NCBI GenBank assembly: GCA_044368575.1
Contig: JBIPPH010000012.1
Coordinates: 1 to 55,109, forward strand
DNA length: 55,109 nucleotides
Source of the DNA: JABMMZ01 sp044368575
GTDB taxonomy: Bacteria > Bacteroidota > Bacteroidia > NS11-12g > UBA955
Direction: 5' to 3'
Under the pieces are notes generated by a model. It saw only the letters and a list, made by a program, of their open reading frames with translations, was not told the origin of the DNA and did no database searches. The translations under genes were made by a program, and so were the position numbers. How positions within the stretch are numbered: the first letter of the stretch is position 1; each line of letters begins with the position of its first letter. Below are positions 17,158-24,887 of the stretch, piece by piece.

Positions 17158-17370
17158 AAAAATGACCGAGGATTGTTTGCGCTCTCGCTTTGCATCCTAC
17201 GTAACTTTTATAACCACCGAAACCTTTCTTAATTACCGTAACCTATGTGAAGGCGATAGTGAAGTAGGACTCAGTCCGTCATTTGCGGGATGCTCTGAAC
17301 CAGAGTATAATTTATTCCGTCAAGGATTATGGTAAGTGTGAGGGTCCCAGAACCAGAATCCCTTTGTCGC
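17158..17370. repeat. Degenerate tRNA-Val flank: hairpin left arm, partial tRNA-like sequence, dispersed repeat
   Basis: This gene-free stretch is a mosaic. 17158-17188 matches the tRNA-Val downstream hairpin at 17876-17906 (30 of 31 bases). 17284-17317 matches tRNA-like copy A (13781-13814) at 33 of 34 bases, but lacks the T arm and 3' half. 17317-17370 repeats 11246-11299. An 82-bp stretch (17189-17270) splits the hairpin. It looks like the product of successive duplications and deletions at the tRNA-Val 3' end. The rest of the gap, 16931-17157 and 17371-17445, is AT-rich with no gene visible. Confidence 0.65.
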
Positions 17371-17445
17371 ACGTTACGGGATATGCTTATCACTAGACTT
17401 ATGGCTATGTATAAAAACTAAATCTTGAGTTTAATATTAATAGAA

Positions 17446-17793
17446 TCAAGCGTTAAGACTTTGAATCATCGTAAATAACATTCTAGATATTTCATTGGCT
17501 TTGTTGAATTGGATTTGACAAAAAGATTGAGAAATTCTCTTTTCATCATTCAGAAGATCAAATATTGCCACACATTCATAGACAGAAGCTCTCGCTGTAG
17601 TATAATAATTTTTTCTATCCGCTTTGGAGAACTTACCTGAACCTTCTGCAATATTAAGTGGCACACTAAATGCCGCACGCGACAACTGATCTCTTATGAA
17701 ATTATCTAATTTAGTCTCCGATATCATTACTCTCGTTTCGATGTAAAAAGATTTTGATTTCTGATACACATCCAATTTTTGAAAATCAAACAT
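17446..17793 (-). CDS. Four-helix-bundle protein (23S rRNA intervening-sequence / Avd-like family)
   Basis: A small 115-residue helical protein with the family signature: FDFQKLDVYQKSKSF at the start, RDQLSRAAFSVPLNIAEGSGK in the middle, then YYTTARASVYECVAIFDLL. Relatives are encoded in 23S rRNA intervening sequences and as accessory (Avd-like) proteins of diversity-generating retroelements; many others are free-standing in Bacteroidota with unknown roles and tend to lie among repeats. Here it sits between a tRNA remnant and tRNA-Val. No reverse transcriptase is nearby. A nucleic-acid-binding role is plausible from the family only. Confidence 0.87.
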   Translation of the reverse strand: MFDFQKLDVYQKSKSFYIETRVMISETKLDNFIRDQLSRAAFSVPLNIAEGSGKFSKADRKNYYTTARASVYECVAIFDLLNDEKRISQSFCQIQFNKANEISRMLFTMIQSLNA

Positions 17794-17875
17794 AGTAATT
17801 TAGTTTTCACTAATTTACAATAAAATAAACCAAAAAACAATAGAGTAAGAGTAAGTGTGGGTTTGGGTGTAAAGA

Positions 17876-17927
17876 AAAATGACAGAGGATTGTTTGCGCT
17901 CTCGCACTCACACTCACTCTGTCATTT
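17876..17927 (-). terminator. Hairpin downstream of tRNA-Val
   Basis: An 11-bp perfect inverted repeat (AAATGACAGAG, 17877-17887, and complement 17917-17927) with a 29-nt loop, immediately 3' of tRNA-Val on the minus strand. There is no long T-tract, so it may be a processing or weak termination signal. Its left arm and loop recur at 17158-17188. Confidence 0.55.
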
Positions 17928-17928
17928 G

Positions 17929-18003
17929 TGGGAGCTACTGGGTTCGAACCAGTGACCCTCTGCTTGTAAGGCAGATGCTCTGAACCAGCTGAGCTAAGCT
18001 CCC
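17929..18003 (-). tRNA. tRNA-Val (anticodon UAC)
   Basis: A complete cloverleaf: acceptor GGGAGCT/AGCTCCC, D arm GCTC/GAGC with a 10-nt loop, anticodon arm TCTGC-CTTACAA-GCAGA (TAC at 17966-17968 on the plus-strand coordinates), T arm ACTGG-TTCGAAC-CCAGT and discriminator A. CCA is not encoded. It lies upstream of rsfS's 3' end. Its 3' half is the source of the repeats at 13739-13942 and 17284-17317. Confidence 0.96.
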
Positions 18004-18059
18004 TTTGTTAATTTTGGGACTGCAAAAATAGAAATAAATACTGCTTTTGCAAATCTTTT

Positions 18060-18500
18060 TTAAGATTTTTTTGAAGAAGTCTTGGCTTTTGCCTTTGCTT
18101 TTGCTTTGGCCTTTGCTTTTGGAGCTACCACTAATTGGTCATCAATACGAGTAACCACTGCATCACTCCACAATTCTTCAATACCATAAAAAGCCCTCTT
18201 CTCATCTTTAAAAATATGCACTACCACATCAAAGTAATCAATCAAAATCCACTCTCCTAGCTCAGCACCCTCTATATGCCATGGCTTCTCTCCTGTTTGT
18301 TTTCTAACTGTATCCTCTACACTATCAGCAATGGCATTAACCTGCTTATCACTGTTACCATGACAAATCACAAAGTAATCCGCCATTGAAGTTTGGAGAG
18401 ACTTCAAGTCTAAAATTGTGATGTCATTCGCTTTCTTTTCAAGCATGCCATTCACAATAGCATCTTTAAGTTCAATATTTGCAATTTTCTTTTTGGCCAT
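18060..18500 (-). CDS. rsfS: Ribosomal silencing factor RsfS
   Basis: RsfS binds ribosomal protein uL14 and blocks subunit joining when nutrients are low. The 146 residues carry the family sequences DAIVNGMLEKKANDITILDL, SMADYFVICHGNSDKQVNAIADS, PWHIEGAELGEWILIDYFDVVVHIF and RAFYGIEELW. After the domain there is an unusual tail of about seven Lys-Ala dipeptides ending in SSKKS, encoded by a GCTTTT-type microsatellite (about 18070-18120). The gene is divergent from birA, a common Bacteroidota arrangement. Confidence 0.95.
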   Translation of the reverse strand: MAKKKIANIELKDAIVNGMLEKKANDITILDLKSLQTSMADYFVICHGNSDKQVNAIADSVEDTVRKQTGEKPWHIEGAELGEWILIDYFDVVVHIFKDEKRAFYGIEELWSDAVVTRIDDQLVVAPKAKAKAKAKAKAKTSSKKS

Positions 18501-18526
18501 TTAGGTATTATTTTTGAGCTTCAATT

Positions 18527-19300
18527 GTGCTCGCAAAATTAACCCCAAATACACAAATAATCGGTCAAAATCTTATTTATTTTAATCGGATCGATTCTAG
18601 CAACGATTTTGCACAAAGGCTAATACAACGCCAGCAAGCCATTCACGGCACTTTGATCATTACAGACTATCAAACTAAAGGCCGCGGACAAGGCAGCCAT
18701 ATTTGGCAAAGTGAAGCTAAAAAAAACTTACTGTGTTCGCTCATTTTGTTACCAGACACAAGCATCAGCGATCCGTTTATATTAAATAAAGCACTTGCAA
18801 TTGCGCTCATTAGCACACTATCAAAATATGTTGATGCCAATCAATTAAAAATCAAATGGCCAAATGACATCTACTACCAACAAAGCAAATTGGGCGGCCT
18901 TTTAGTCGAAAACACCTTTCAAGGACAAGGCATAAAATCATCTGTTATGGGGTTTGGCATTAACACCCATCAGCACTTTCAAAATACGCCTTTTAAGGCT
19001 ATCGCCTTGCATAGCATTGCCCTAAAACCATTTAGCCACGAAGATATTATTCTATCCTTTTTATCTGCATTTGAGCAATTATACCATGCCATCCTTCAAT
19101 CAGCATATGGAGAAATCAACCAACGATTTGACCAATTATTATTAGGGTATCAAACCTCCAATACTTTCACCATTGAAGGACAAAACATCAGCGGCACAAT
19201 TATAGGTTGCGATGAACATGGCAGGCTCATACTCGAGAACAAGCAAGGTCAACAAACCCTATATTTGCACGGACAAATCACCCAAAACATCCATGAATAA
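18527..19300 (+). CDS. birA: Biotin--[acetyl-CoA-carboxylase] ligase (BirA, catalytic form)
   Basis: Attaches biotin to the carrier protein of acetyl-CoA carboxylase. The catalytic domain is complete (YFNRIDSSNDFAQRL, TDYQTKGRGQGSHIWQSE with the biotin-binding GRGQ loop, IKWPNDIYYQQSKLGGLLVE, MGFGINTH) and a small C-terminal domain follows. There is no N-terminal helix-turn-helix, so it is not a repressor. The start is GTG at 18527; no ATG precedes the conserved part. Its end overlaps coaX by 8 bp. Confidence 0.92.
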   Translation: MLAKLTPNTQIIGQNLIYFNRIDSSNDFAQRLIQRQQAIHGTLIITDYQTKGRGQGSHIWQSEAKKNLLCSLILLPDTSISDPFILNKALAIALISTLSKYVDANQLKIKWPNDIYYQQSKLGGLLVENTFQGQGIKSSVMGFGINTHQHFQNTPFKAIALHSIALKPFSHEDIILSFLSAFEQLYHAILQSAYGEINQRFDQLLLGYQTSNTFTIEGQNISGTIIGCDEHGRLILENKQGQQTLYLHGQITQNIHE

Positions 19301-20003
19301 AGGCGTCATTGATATTGGCAACACCCGTTGTAAACTAGCTGTATTCAATCAGCAAGGTCAAATCATTGCCCAAAAAACATTCAAAACTTTAAGCCCTGGC
19401 CTAGATTGGCTCATCAAGCAAAAAGTCAGTAGCATCATAGCCTCTAGTGTCAGTTTAAAAGTTCCTAAAAGCCACAAAGGCATTCCTATTCTTAATGTAT
19501 CAACGGATTTAAAGCTCAACTTCATCAATCATTATCAATCCAAAACCCTTGGAGCAGATAGATTATGTGGCATTGCAGCGGCAGTTGAAACCTATCCGAA
19601 ATGCCCGATTCTAATTATTGACATCGGTACCTGTGTAACCATTGATTTAGTGAATGCCCAAGGTGAATATTTAGGCGGCAATATCAGTCCAGGCTTATTG
19701 ATGCGATTAAAAGCCATGCACAGCATGACTCAAAAGTTACCTTTAGTTAAGCTTAACGAAGCTAAACTCAGCTTGGGTCAAACTACAAGGTCAGCAATTG
19801 CAAATGGCACTTTAATAGGTTTGCAAAATGAATTGTTGGGCTATATTGAACATTACAACACACAATACAAAGCGCTAAAAATCGTTGTCTGTGGTGGCGA
19901 TGCGTCACATTTTGTATTCCCGGCTAAATACAAGATATTTGTGCATGAATACTTGGTGCTACAAGGATTGTACGCTTTGTTAAAAATCAATGAAAAGCTT
20001 TAA
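19293..20003 (+). CDS. coaX: Type III pantothenate kinase
   Basis: First step of coenzyme A synthesis, phosphorylating pantothenate. Family motifs: VIDIGNTRCKLAVF at the start (ATP-binding DIGNT), LGADRLCGIAAA, and IDIGTCVTIDLV. The frame is open further upstream to 19212, but the ATG at 19293 gives the family N-terminus and a 236-residue protein of normal size. It overlaps birA by 8 bp (ATGAATAA) and the next gene by 14 bp, so translation is probably coupled. Confidence 0.94.
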   Translation: MNKGVIDIGNTRCKLAVFNQQGQIIAQKTFKTLSPGLDWLIKQKVSSIIASSVSLKVPKSHKGIPILNVSTDLKLNFINHYQSKTLGADRLCGIAAAVETYPKCPILIIDIGTCVTIDLVNAQGEYLGGNISPGLLMRLKAMHSMTQKLPLVKLNEAKLSLGQTTRSAIANGTLIGLQNELLGYIEHYNTQYKALKIVVCGGDASHFVFPAKYKIFVHEYLVLQGLYALLKINEKL

Positions 20004-21447
20004 ATTAATTTGTTTATGCTTGTTGTCTGCTATCCCTTTAAAGGGCCAAAACAACACCAATTCACCCTATTCCACCAGAGGTTTTGGTGAGATAGAACAA
20101 TTCACATCAGCTTATTCGCGTGCCCTAGGTGGTGTTCAAAATGGCATAAGAACACAACGATCCATTGCCTTTTCAAACCCTGCATCTATCAGCGGTTTAA
20201 AATATGTAGCCTTCGATTTTGGTTTCAGAACACAGTATAGTCAACTAAGTTTAGATCAAAAAACACGCACCCAATACGCTGGCAATTTTAATTACTTTAA
20301 CTTAGCCTTCCCAGTCTATAAAAAACAATTGTTAAAAGATTCAAGTACAAACAAAAATAAAAATAAACTCTACAAAGAATATAAAACCATTTGGGCAAGT
20401 GGATTTGGCATAAGCCCATACTCTAGCATCAATTCGTCTTATTACACCATTCAAAAGTTCAATAATGACACCATCATTGATCAAGGCAATTATTACTCTA
20501 AAACAGGTGGCCTTAGCCAATTGTATTGGATGAACGGAGTTAACATTACCCCAAATATTTCCTTGGGATTAACCAGCGCTTATCTATTCGGGCAACATCG
20601 CAATACAGAAAATTACTATGTTTTCGATACCGGCAAAACCAGAAGGACATATTATGACAACAGTACTCAACTTAGTGGTTTTAAATTTGATTTAGGTATA
20701 CAAATAGAGCGCAACAGAGACACAATAGTCAGACACGACTCTGTATTTGAGGGCGGTAAAATGGTTTACAAAACATTCCGTTACCCAATTAGATGGGTAT
20801 TTGGTGCTAGCTATCAGCCCCAAGCATCTATGCAGTTTTCAGATTTCAGACAAATCATAACCCTAAGCAATTATTACAGCAGTGCGGCTAAAGATACTGT
20901 TGCAAACGAAAACAATATTAAGGGCAACACCAATATTCCAAGCGCTTTTTCAGCTGGCTTTAGTGTTACGCTCGACAATAAATGGCTTATGGCAGCAGAT
21001 TACCGCAAAGAATTTTGGTCTAAAATGAATCATAATTTATTCTCAGATTCATTTCAAAATGGTTCTCAAATTTCAGTGGGATTTGCCTACAGACCAGATC
21101 CAGATGTTCAATTTGGCGACGCTCTAAAAGCCAAGGGAAAAAAGCAAGCTAAATTAGAGTATCGATTTGGCTTTAGAAGTAAAAATTGGGGATATTTATT
21201 CAAGAACAACTTAGGGCAACTAACCCCTATTCATGAATACGGATTGAGTTTTGGCTTGGGTATCCCTAAAACCAGAACTGACATTGATGGCCGAAATAAA
21301 ATCTTGTTAAAATCTTTGTTCAATGTATCAGCCGAGTACATCAGAAGGGGGAACAATTCTCAAGGCCTCATAGCTGAAAATGTATTTCGATTAACCATAG
21401 GATTTACCTTTGCAGACAATTGGTTTAAACAAAGAAAGTTCTATTGA
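19990..21447 (+). CDS. Outer-membrane beta-barrel protein
   Basis: A 485-residue exported protein with a signal peptide (MKSFKLICLCLLSAIPLKGQ) and a sequence typical of an outer-membrane barrel: alternating aromatic/polar strands, a start NSPYSTRGFGEIEQ, RALGGVQNGIRT, AFSNPASISG, and strands such as IRWVFGASYQPQASMQF. The N-terminal part resembles the FadL/OmpP1-like barrels of Bacteroidota, where this gene usually sits between coaX and lptC. Substrate unknown. It overlaps coaX by 14 bp and is 9 bp from lptC. Confidence 0.82.
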   Translation: MKSFKLICLCLLSAIPLKGQNNTNSPYSTRGFGEIEQFTSAYSRALGGVQNGIRTQRSIAFSNPASISGLKYVAFDFGFRTQYSQLSLDQKTRTQYAGNFNYFNLAFPVYKKQLLKDSSTNKNKNKLYKEYKTIWASGFGISPYSSINSSYYTIQKFNNDTIIDQGNYYSKTGGLSQLYWMNGVNITPNISLGLTSAYLFGQHRNTENYYVFDTGKTRRTYYDNSTQLSGFKFDLGIQIERNRDTIVRHDSVFEGGKMVYKTFRYPIRWVFGASYQPQASMQFSDFRQIITLSNYYSSAAKDTVANENNIKGNTNIPSAFSAGFSVTLDNKWLMAADYRKEFWSKMNHNLFSDSFQNGSQISVGFAYRPDPDVQFGDALKAKGKKQAKLEYRFGFRSKNWGYLFKNNLGQLTPIHEYGLSFGLGIPKTRTDIDGRNKILLKSLFNVSAEYIRRGNNSQGLIAENVFRLTIGFTFADNWFKQRKFY

Positions 21448-21456
21448 TCAATACCT

Positions 21457-22014
21457 ATGGGATTAAAATCAGTTGGCATCATTTTAACAATCTGCTTAGT
21501 AGCATGCAACAGCGACTATGCGCAAAAAAATGTAGCCAAAATGATGCAAGCAGACACTTTGATTTGTCAGCAGGAAGGTGATCAAGTGGTTATTAATTAT
21601 ACCGATTCAGGCAAACTCAAAGCTAAAATAAAAGTAAAGAAACTATTAGGCTACAAAAAAGAAGGCAATGAAATCCTTAAAATGCCAATGGGCGTAAAAG
21701 GCGAATTCTTTAACGATTCAGGCAAGATAGAAAGCTATTTAACCGCTGAAAAAGGGGTTTCCTACCAAGCTCAAAAAATCACTGAAGTCACTCAAAATGT
21801 TGTGGTCATGAATAACAAAGGTGAAAAATTAAATACCGAAAAACTCATTTGGGACCAACGCAAACAAATCATCTATACCGATAAATTTGTTAAGATCACC
21901 ACTAAAAATGAAGTCCTCACAGGCGAAGGCATGGAAAGTAAACAAGACTTCAGCAATTGGGTCATCAAAAAACCAAGAGGCGTAATAAGCTTACAAAAAG
22001 ACAGCATCAAATAA
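21457..22014 (+). CDS. lptC: LPS export periplasmic protein LptC (lipoprotein form)
   Basis: LptC links the LptBFG transporter to the periplasmic LptA bridge in lipopolysaccharide export. The protein has a lipobox LVAC (Cys17) and the OstA/LptC beta-jellyroll pattern, with repeated strand pairs (DSGKIESYLTAEKGVSY, NVVVMNNKGEKLNTEKLIWD, YTDKFVKITTKNEVLTGEGM). At 185 residues it matches Bacteroidota LptC. The neighbouring barrel gene and the following small membrane protein appear co-transcribed. Confidence 0.88.
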   Translation: MGLKSVGIILTICLVACNSDYAQKNVAKMMQADTLICQQEGDQVVINYTDSGKLKAKIKVKKLLGYKKEGNEILKMPMGVKGEFFNDSGKIESYLTAEKGVSYQAQKITEVTQNVVVMNNKGEKLNTEKLIWDQRKQIIYTDKFVKITTKNEVLTGEGMESKQDFSNWVIKKPRGVISLQKDSIK

Positions 22015-22015
22015 T

Positions 22016-22228
22016 ATGGAAAAGAAAACCCTCATCAACCAACAGATAGTTATTATTTTGTACTTATTAGCTGCAGCTGTTTCATGCATTGAAGCCACTG
22101 TTCAATTCCAACTTGGCGCTTGGAGCAACTGGAAATTCTATGTGTTAAGCTTTGTGTTTTTGTTCTCTGCCAGCATGTATTTCATCAAGAAAAAACAACG
22201 TCTGACGCAGCTTTCAAAAAAGCCATAA
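22016..22228 (+). CDS. Small two-helix membrane protein
   Basis: A 70-residue protein with two hydrophobic segments (about 9-27 and 37-55) and a basic C-terminus. It starts one base after the lptC stop, so it belongs to that operon. I recognise no family. Small genes of this kind follow lptC in other Bacteroidota, which suggests it is real. It ends two bases before the convergent glycosyltransferase gene. Confidence 0.68.
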   Translation: MEKKTLINQQIVIILYLLAAAVSCIEATVQFQLGAWSNWKFYVLSFVFLFSASMYFIKKKQRLTQLSKKP

Positions 22229-22230
22229 GC

Positions 22231-23328
22231 CTAAATGGGCCTACCTTTCCATAGAATAGTCTGAGAGCGAATATTCAAGAGTAACAAAGGTAAATACCAA
22301 AAATACAAAGACAGCAAAAACACCCCTCTGGTTTTGCAAACGAAGAAACCATTCATGGCACTCAAACTGATCCATTCAGACAGTAAAATAGCGGTAATAC
22401 CAATAAGGCTCCATACAGAGGGATAGACAATAGCTGTAAACACCAACACCCAAAACAGCAGGAATCTTAAACCTAAAATCCGAGACAACACCGCATTGTA
22501 AGGATAAAAATAAGCCTTGTGCTTAGAGGCCCACCTTAAACGTTGTTGAATGAAAGCCTTACTTGAATCACAAGTAGCTGCCACCACATAGGCTTCAGCA
22601 TGGTTCATATACTTTACTTGATCAGGATAAGCTTTAAAAAAGGATTGCATCAGCAAAACGTCATCGCCAGAAGCCAATGTCTTGTGGGCATCATAGCCAC
22701 CCAATTGCAAAAACACATCGCGGTTGAACATCAAACAGGCCCCATTACAGGTGCTAGGCAAACCATAATCAAGGCTCATAGCGCTGTAGGCCACCATTAC
22801 AGATGATTCAATGGCTTGAAGCTGTTCAAATAAAGTTTTTGAAGGCTTGAACTTAACTAAACCACATAACATCTTCAGGGCTTCGGCATGAAACTTATCA
22901 TACATCAATTGCACACATTGAGCGGATAACAAAACATCCGCATCAAGTGTTAAAATACAATTGTATTGTGCACTCAAAATACCCGAATGAAGAGCTTGCT
23001 TCTTCCCTACTCCTTGGCTGTTAACACAACGTATATTGCCCTTATGACTGTATGACTCGCAAATCGCTAAACTATTATCTATTGAATCGTCATTGACTAA
23101 AATCAATTCATACTTTTCCGGTAACTTAGAATTCAATAAATGCTCTAAAAAATGAGTTAAATTGTCTGCTTCATTTCTATAGGGCACAACAATGCTTATA
23201 CCTGAATGAGCATTTTCTGATTTAAAGGTTGACATCACTAATCGGTTCCTAAAACCAAAGCCAACGAATAGGGTTAACAAAACATAGGCTAAAACAAACA
23301 AACCAATCAAAATATATAAAAGCAACAT
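22231..23328 (-). CDS. Family 2 glycosyltransferase, membrane-bound
   Basis: A 365-residue GT2 (GT-A fold) enzyme with one N-terminal and about three C-terminal membrane helices. Motifs: VVPYRNEADNL, ILVNDDSIDNS, LTLDADVLL (metal-binding DAD), GGYDAHKTLASGDDVLLMQ (acceptor/catalytic region) and QQRLRWASK (QxxRW, typical of processive or lipid-linked GT2). It probably transfers a sugar to a lipid or polysaccharide. It lies 7 bp after the flippase-like gene, suggesting that they act in the same envelope pathway. Confidence 0.88.
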   Translation of the reverse strand: MLLLYILIGLFVLAYVLLTLFVGFGFRNRLVMSTFKSENAHSGISIVVPYRNEADNLTHFLEHLLNSKLPEKYELILVNDDSIDNSLAICESYSHKGNIRCVNSQGVGKKQALHSGILSAQYNCILTLDADVLLSAQCVQLMYDKFHAEALKMLCGLVKFKPSKTLFEQLQAIESSVMVAYSAMSLDYGLPSTCNGACLMFNRDVFLQLGGYDAHKTLASGDDVLLMQSFFKAYPDQVKYMNHAEAYVVAATCDSSKAFIQQRLRWASKHKAYFYPYNAVLSRILGLRFLLFWVLVFTAIVYPSVWSLIGITAILLSEWISLSAMNGFFVCKTRGVFLLSLYFWYLPLLLLNIRSQTILWKGRPI

Positions 23329-23335
23329 GGTTAAA

Positions 23336-24292
23336 TTAAGCTTTTAATTTTAATGTCAACAAGACCATTGCGCCAATAAACATTGGCAAGACCACATTAA
23401 ATAAATAAATGATGATCCCTGGCAAAAAATCTAAACTCTGATTGGCTACTATACCGCCAGAAAACACCAAGGCAGGCACACTGACTCTTATGGCAATATC
23501 TGTTAATATAAAACTAGGCCCAAGGGTTTGAATTAAGTAAACCGTTGAAACGCCTACCATGGCCCATAACATAGAATGGTAATGACCAACACCAAACCAT
23601 TGCACTAAAAGGGCGTAGGGCACAAGAAAGGTCAAATACCTTAAAACAGACAAAGCAAACACCTTCATCAAAATTGTTTTACTTAAAGCTTGGTAGGCTT
23701 CCTTGAAGGCCTTCATAACCGGCCAATCCAATAGAGCTCGAATATTAGATGCATATTTCAAACCCAAAACAAAAACTAGTAATATGGCTAAAATTGACCA
23801 AAGCAACACATGTGGAATTGGCACCGGACGCAACAACAAAAAAGAGACCGTTCCAAACATTAAAGTGCAAGCCAATTGGGTCCAACTCACCATTGCTGAT
23901 ACCAAAGCGGCTTGTGCTTTTAAAGGATGTTGTATATAAGCCAAACGGCCCAGAAATTCGCCTGTTCTATAGGGCAACAATTGAGACACACTCAAGCCTG
24001 CTAATACTGCTTTTAAGGCCTTCAAAAAACTCAAATTTTGAGTAGACTGAATCGCCAATTGCCATTTTTTAGCTTCAATTATCCAGTTCAACAAGGTCAT
24101 TAACGATAAAAAGCTAAGTACCTTGATGGGTAAACTACGAACGGCAACCACAATAGCTTCAACAGATAAATGCTCGTGTTTGTAAAAACGATTGTAAACA
24201 ATCAGCAATAACAAGCCTGGAACAGACCATTTAAGGACCTTGAATAGCAATTGCCAATTCACATTTTTTAGTATCTTTGTTTTGTTTTGCAA
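23336..24292 (-). CDS. Lysylphosphatidylglycerol synthase/flippase-like membrane protein
   Basis: A 318-residue protein with about eight membrane segments, like the UPF0104/LPG_synthase_TM family (MprF-type flippase domain alone). Typical pieces are LNWIIEAKKWQLAI, VLAGLSVSQLLPYRTGEFLGRLAY and GPSFILTDIAIRVSVPALVFSG. No aminoacyl-transfer domain is present, so it may flip a lipid for the adjacent glycosyltransferase. No ATG is available at the start: TTG at 24292 gives 318 residues, GTG at 24262 would give 308. A possible -7 box (TATATTTG on the minus strand) lies at 24345-24352, inside ruvC. Confidence 0.82.
   Translation of the reverse strand: MQNKTKILKNVNWQLLFKVLKWSVPGLLLLIVYNRFYKHEHLSVEAIVVAVRSLPIKVLSFLSLMTLLNWIIEAKKWQLAIQSTQNLSFLKALKAVLAGLSVSQLLPYRTGEFLGRLAYIQHPLKAQAALVSAMVSWTQLACTLMFGTVSFLLLRPVPIPHVLLWSILAILLVFVLGLKYASNIRALLDWPVMKAFKEAYQALSKTILMKVFALSVLRYLTFLVPYALLVQWFGVGHYHSMLWAMVGVSTVYLIQTLGPSFILTDIAIRVSVPALVFSGGIVANQSLDFLPGIIIYLFNVVLPMFIGAMVLLTLKLKA
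24251..24279 (+). promoter_or_regulatory. Consensus promoter for ruvC
   Basis: TTG at 24251-24253, 18-bp spacer and a perfect TATCTTTG at 24272-24279. Transcription would start near 24285, just before the GTG start at 24296. It overlaps the 5' end of the divergent flippase-like gene. Confidence 0.72.
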
Positions 24293-24295
24293 CGC

Positions 24296-24886
24296 GTGAA
24301 TATTGAAGATTTCGACCGAATTGTATTAGGCATAGATCCTGGTACAAATATAATGGGTTATGGCGTTGTTGGCCTCAATGGCAAAACATTTAATTTGATC
24401 AGTATTGGTATAATTAGGCTTGACAAACTCGAAGACCATGCCCTCAAATTAAAACACATTTTCGAGCGGGTAAGCGGTTTAATTGAAAGTTACAAACCAG
24501 ATGAGATGGCCATTGAAGCCCCCTTTTTTGGCAAGAATGTGCAGTCTATGCTCAAATTAGGTCGCGCTCAAGGCGTTGCTATAGCGGCAGCCTTAACTAG
24601 AAACATTCCCATTTACGAATACCAACCCCGTAAAATAAAACTGAGTATTACCGGCACAGGTAATGCCAGCAAAGAAGCCGTAGCGAGCATGCTACAACAA
24701 CTATTAAAGTTTGAAGACATGCCTACACATTTAGATGCTACCGATGGTTTAGCCGCCGCCATGTGTCACATATTTCAAGCTACTCCTAGAGGATTTGGGG
24801 CTAAAACAGGGTCAGGTAAATTGAAAAAGAAAGCCAGTTCTTGGGAGAAATTTGTATCAGACAATCCTGATAAAATAAAAAAATAA
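24296..24886 (+). CDS. ruvC: Holliday junction resolvase RuvC
   Basis: RuvC cuts Holliday junctions with RuvAB. From GTG at 24296 the protein has 196 residues. The active site is intact: Asp14 in LGIDPGTNIMGYG, Glu74 in AIEAPFFGKN, and Asp147/Asp150 in HLDATDGLAAAMCH. A TTG at 24287 also opens the frame, but it lies too close to the consensus promoter to be the likely start. The lysine-rich C-terminal tail is typical of Bacteroidota RuvC. It converges with the M23 peptidase gene, with a 1-bp gap. Confidence 0.93.
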   Translation: MNIEDFDRIVLGIDPGTNIMGYGVVGLNGKTFNLISIGIIRLDKLEDHALKLKHIFERVSGLIESYKPDEMAIEAPFFGKNVQSMLKLGRAQGVAIAAALTRNIPIYEYQPRKIKLSITGTGNASKEAVASMLQQLLKFEDMPTHLDATDGLAAAMCHIFQATPRGFGAKTGSGKLKKKASSWEKFVSDNPDKIKK

Positions 24887-24887
24887 A

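Larger units (their letters stand above)
13739..18003. mobile_element. Putative tRNA-Val-associated genomic island carrying phototrophy genes
   Basis: The interval is bounded on the right by tRNA-Val (its 3' end facing in) and on the left by tRNA-like copies A and B; copy B shares a perfect 33-bp block with the tRNA 3' end (13870-13902 and 17928-17960). All copies are in the same orientation, as expected for direct repeats made by insertion at a tRNA 3' end. Inside are crtY-blh, proteorhodopsin, a four-helix-bundle protein and a third tRNA remnant. There is no integrase, so the element is either decayed or formed by another recombination route. Inference, not proof of mobility. Confidence 0.45.

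Noticed and set aside
17446..17793. Diversity-generating retroelement because of the Avd-like protein
   Set aside because: No reverse transcriptase, template repeat or variable repeat was found near it.
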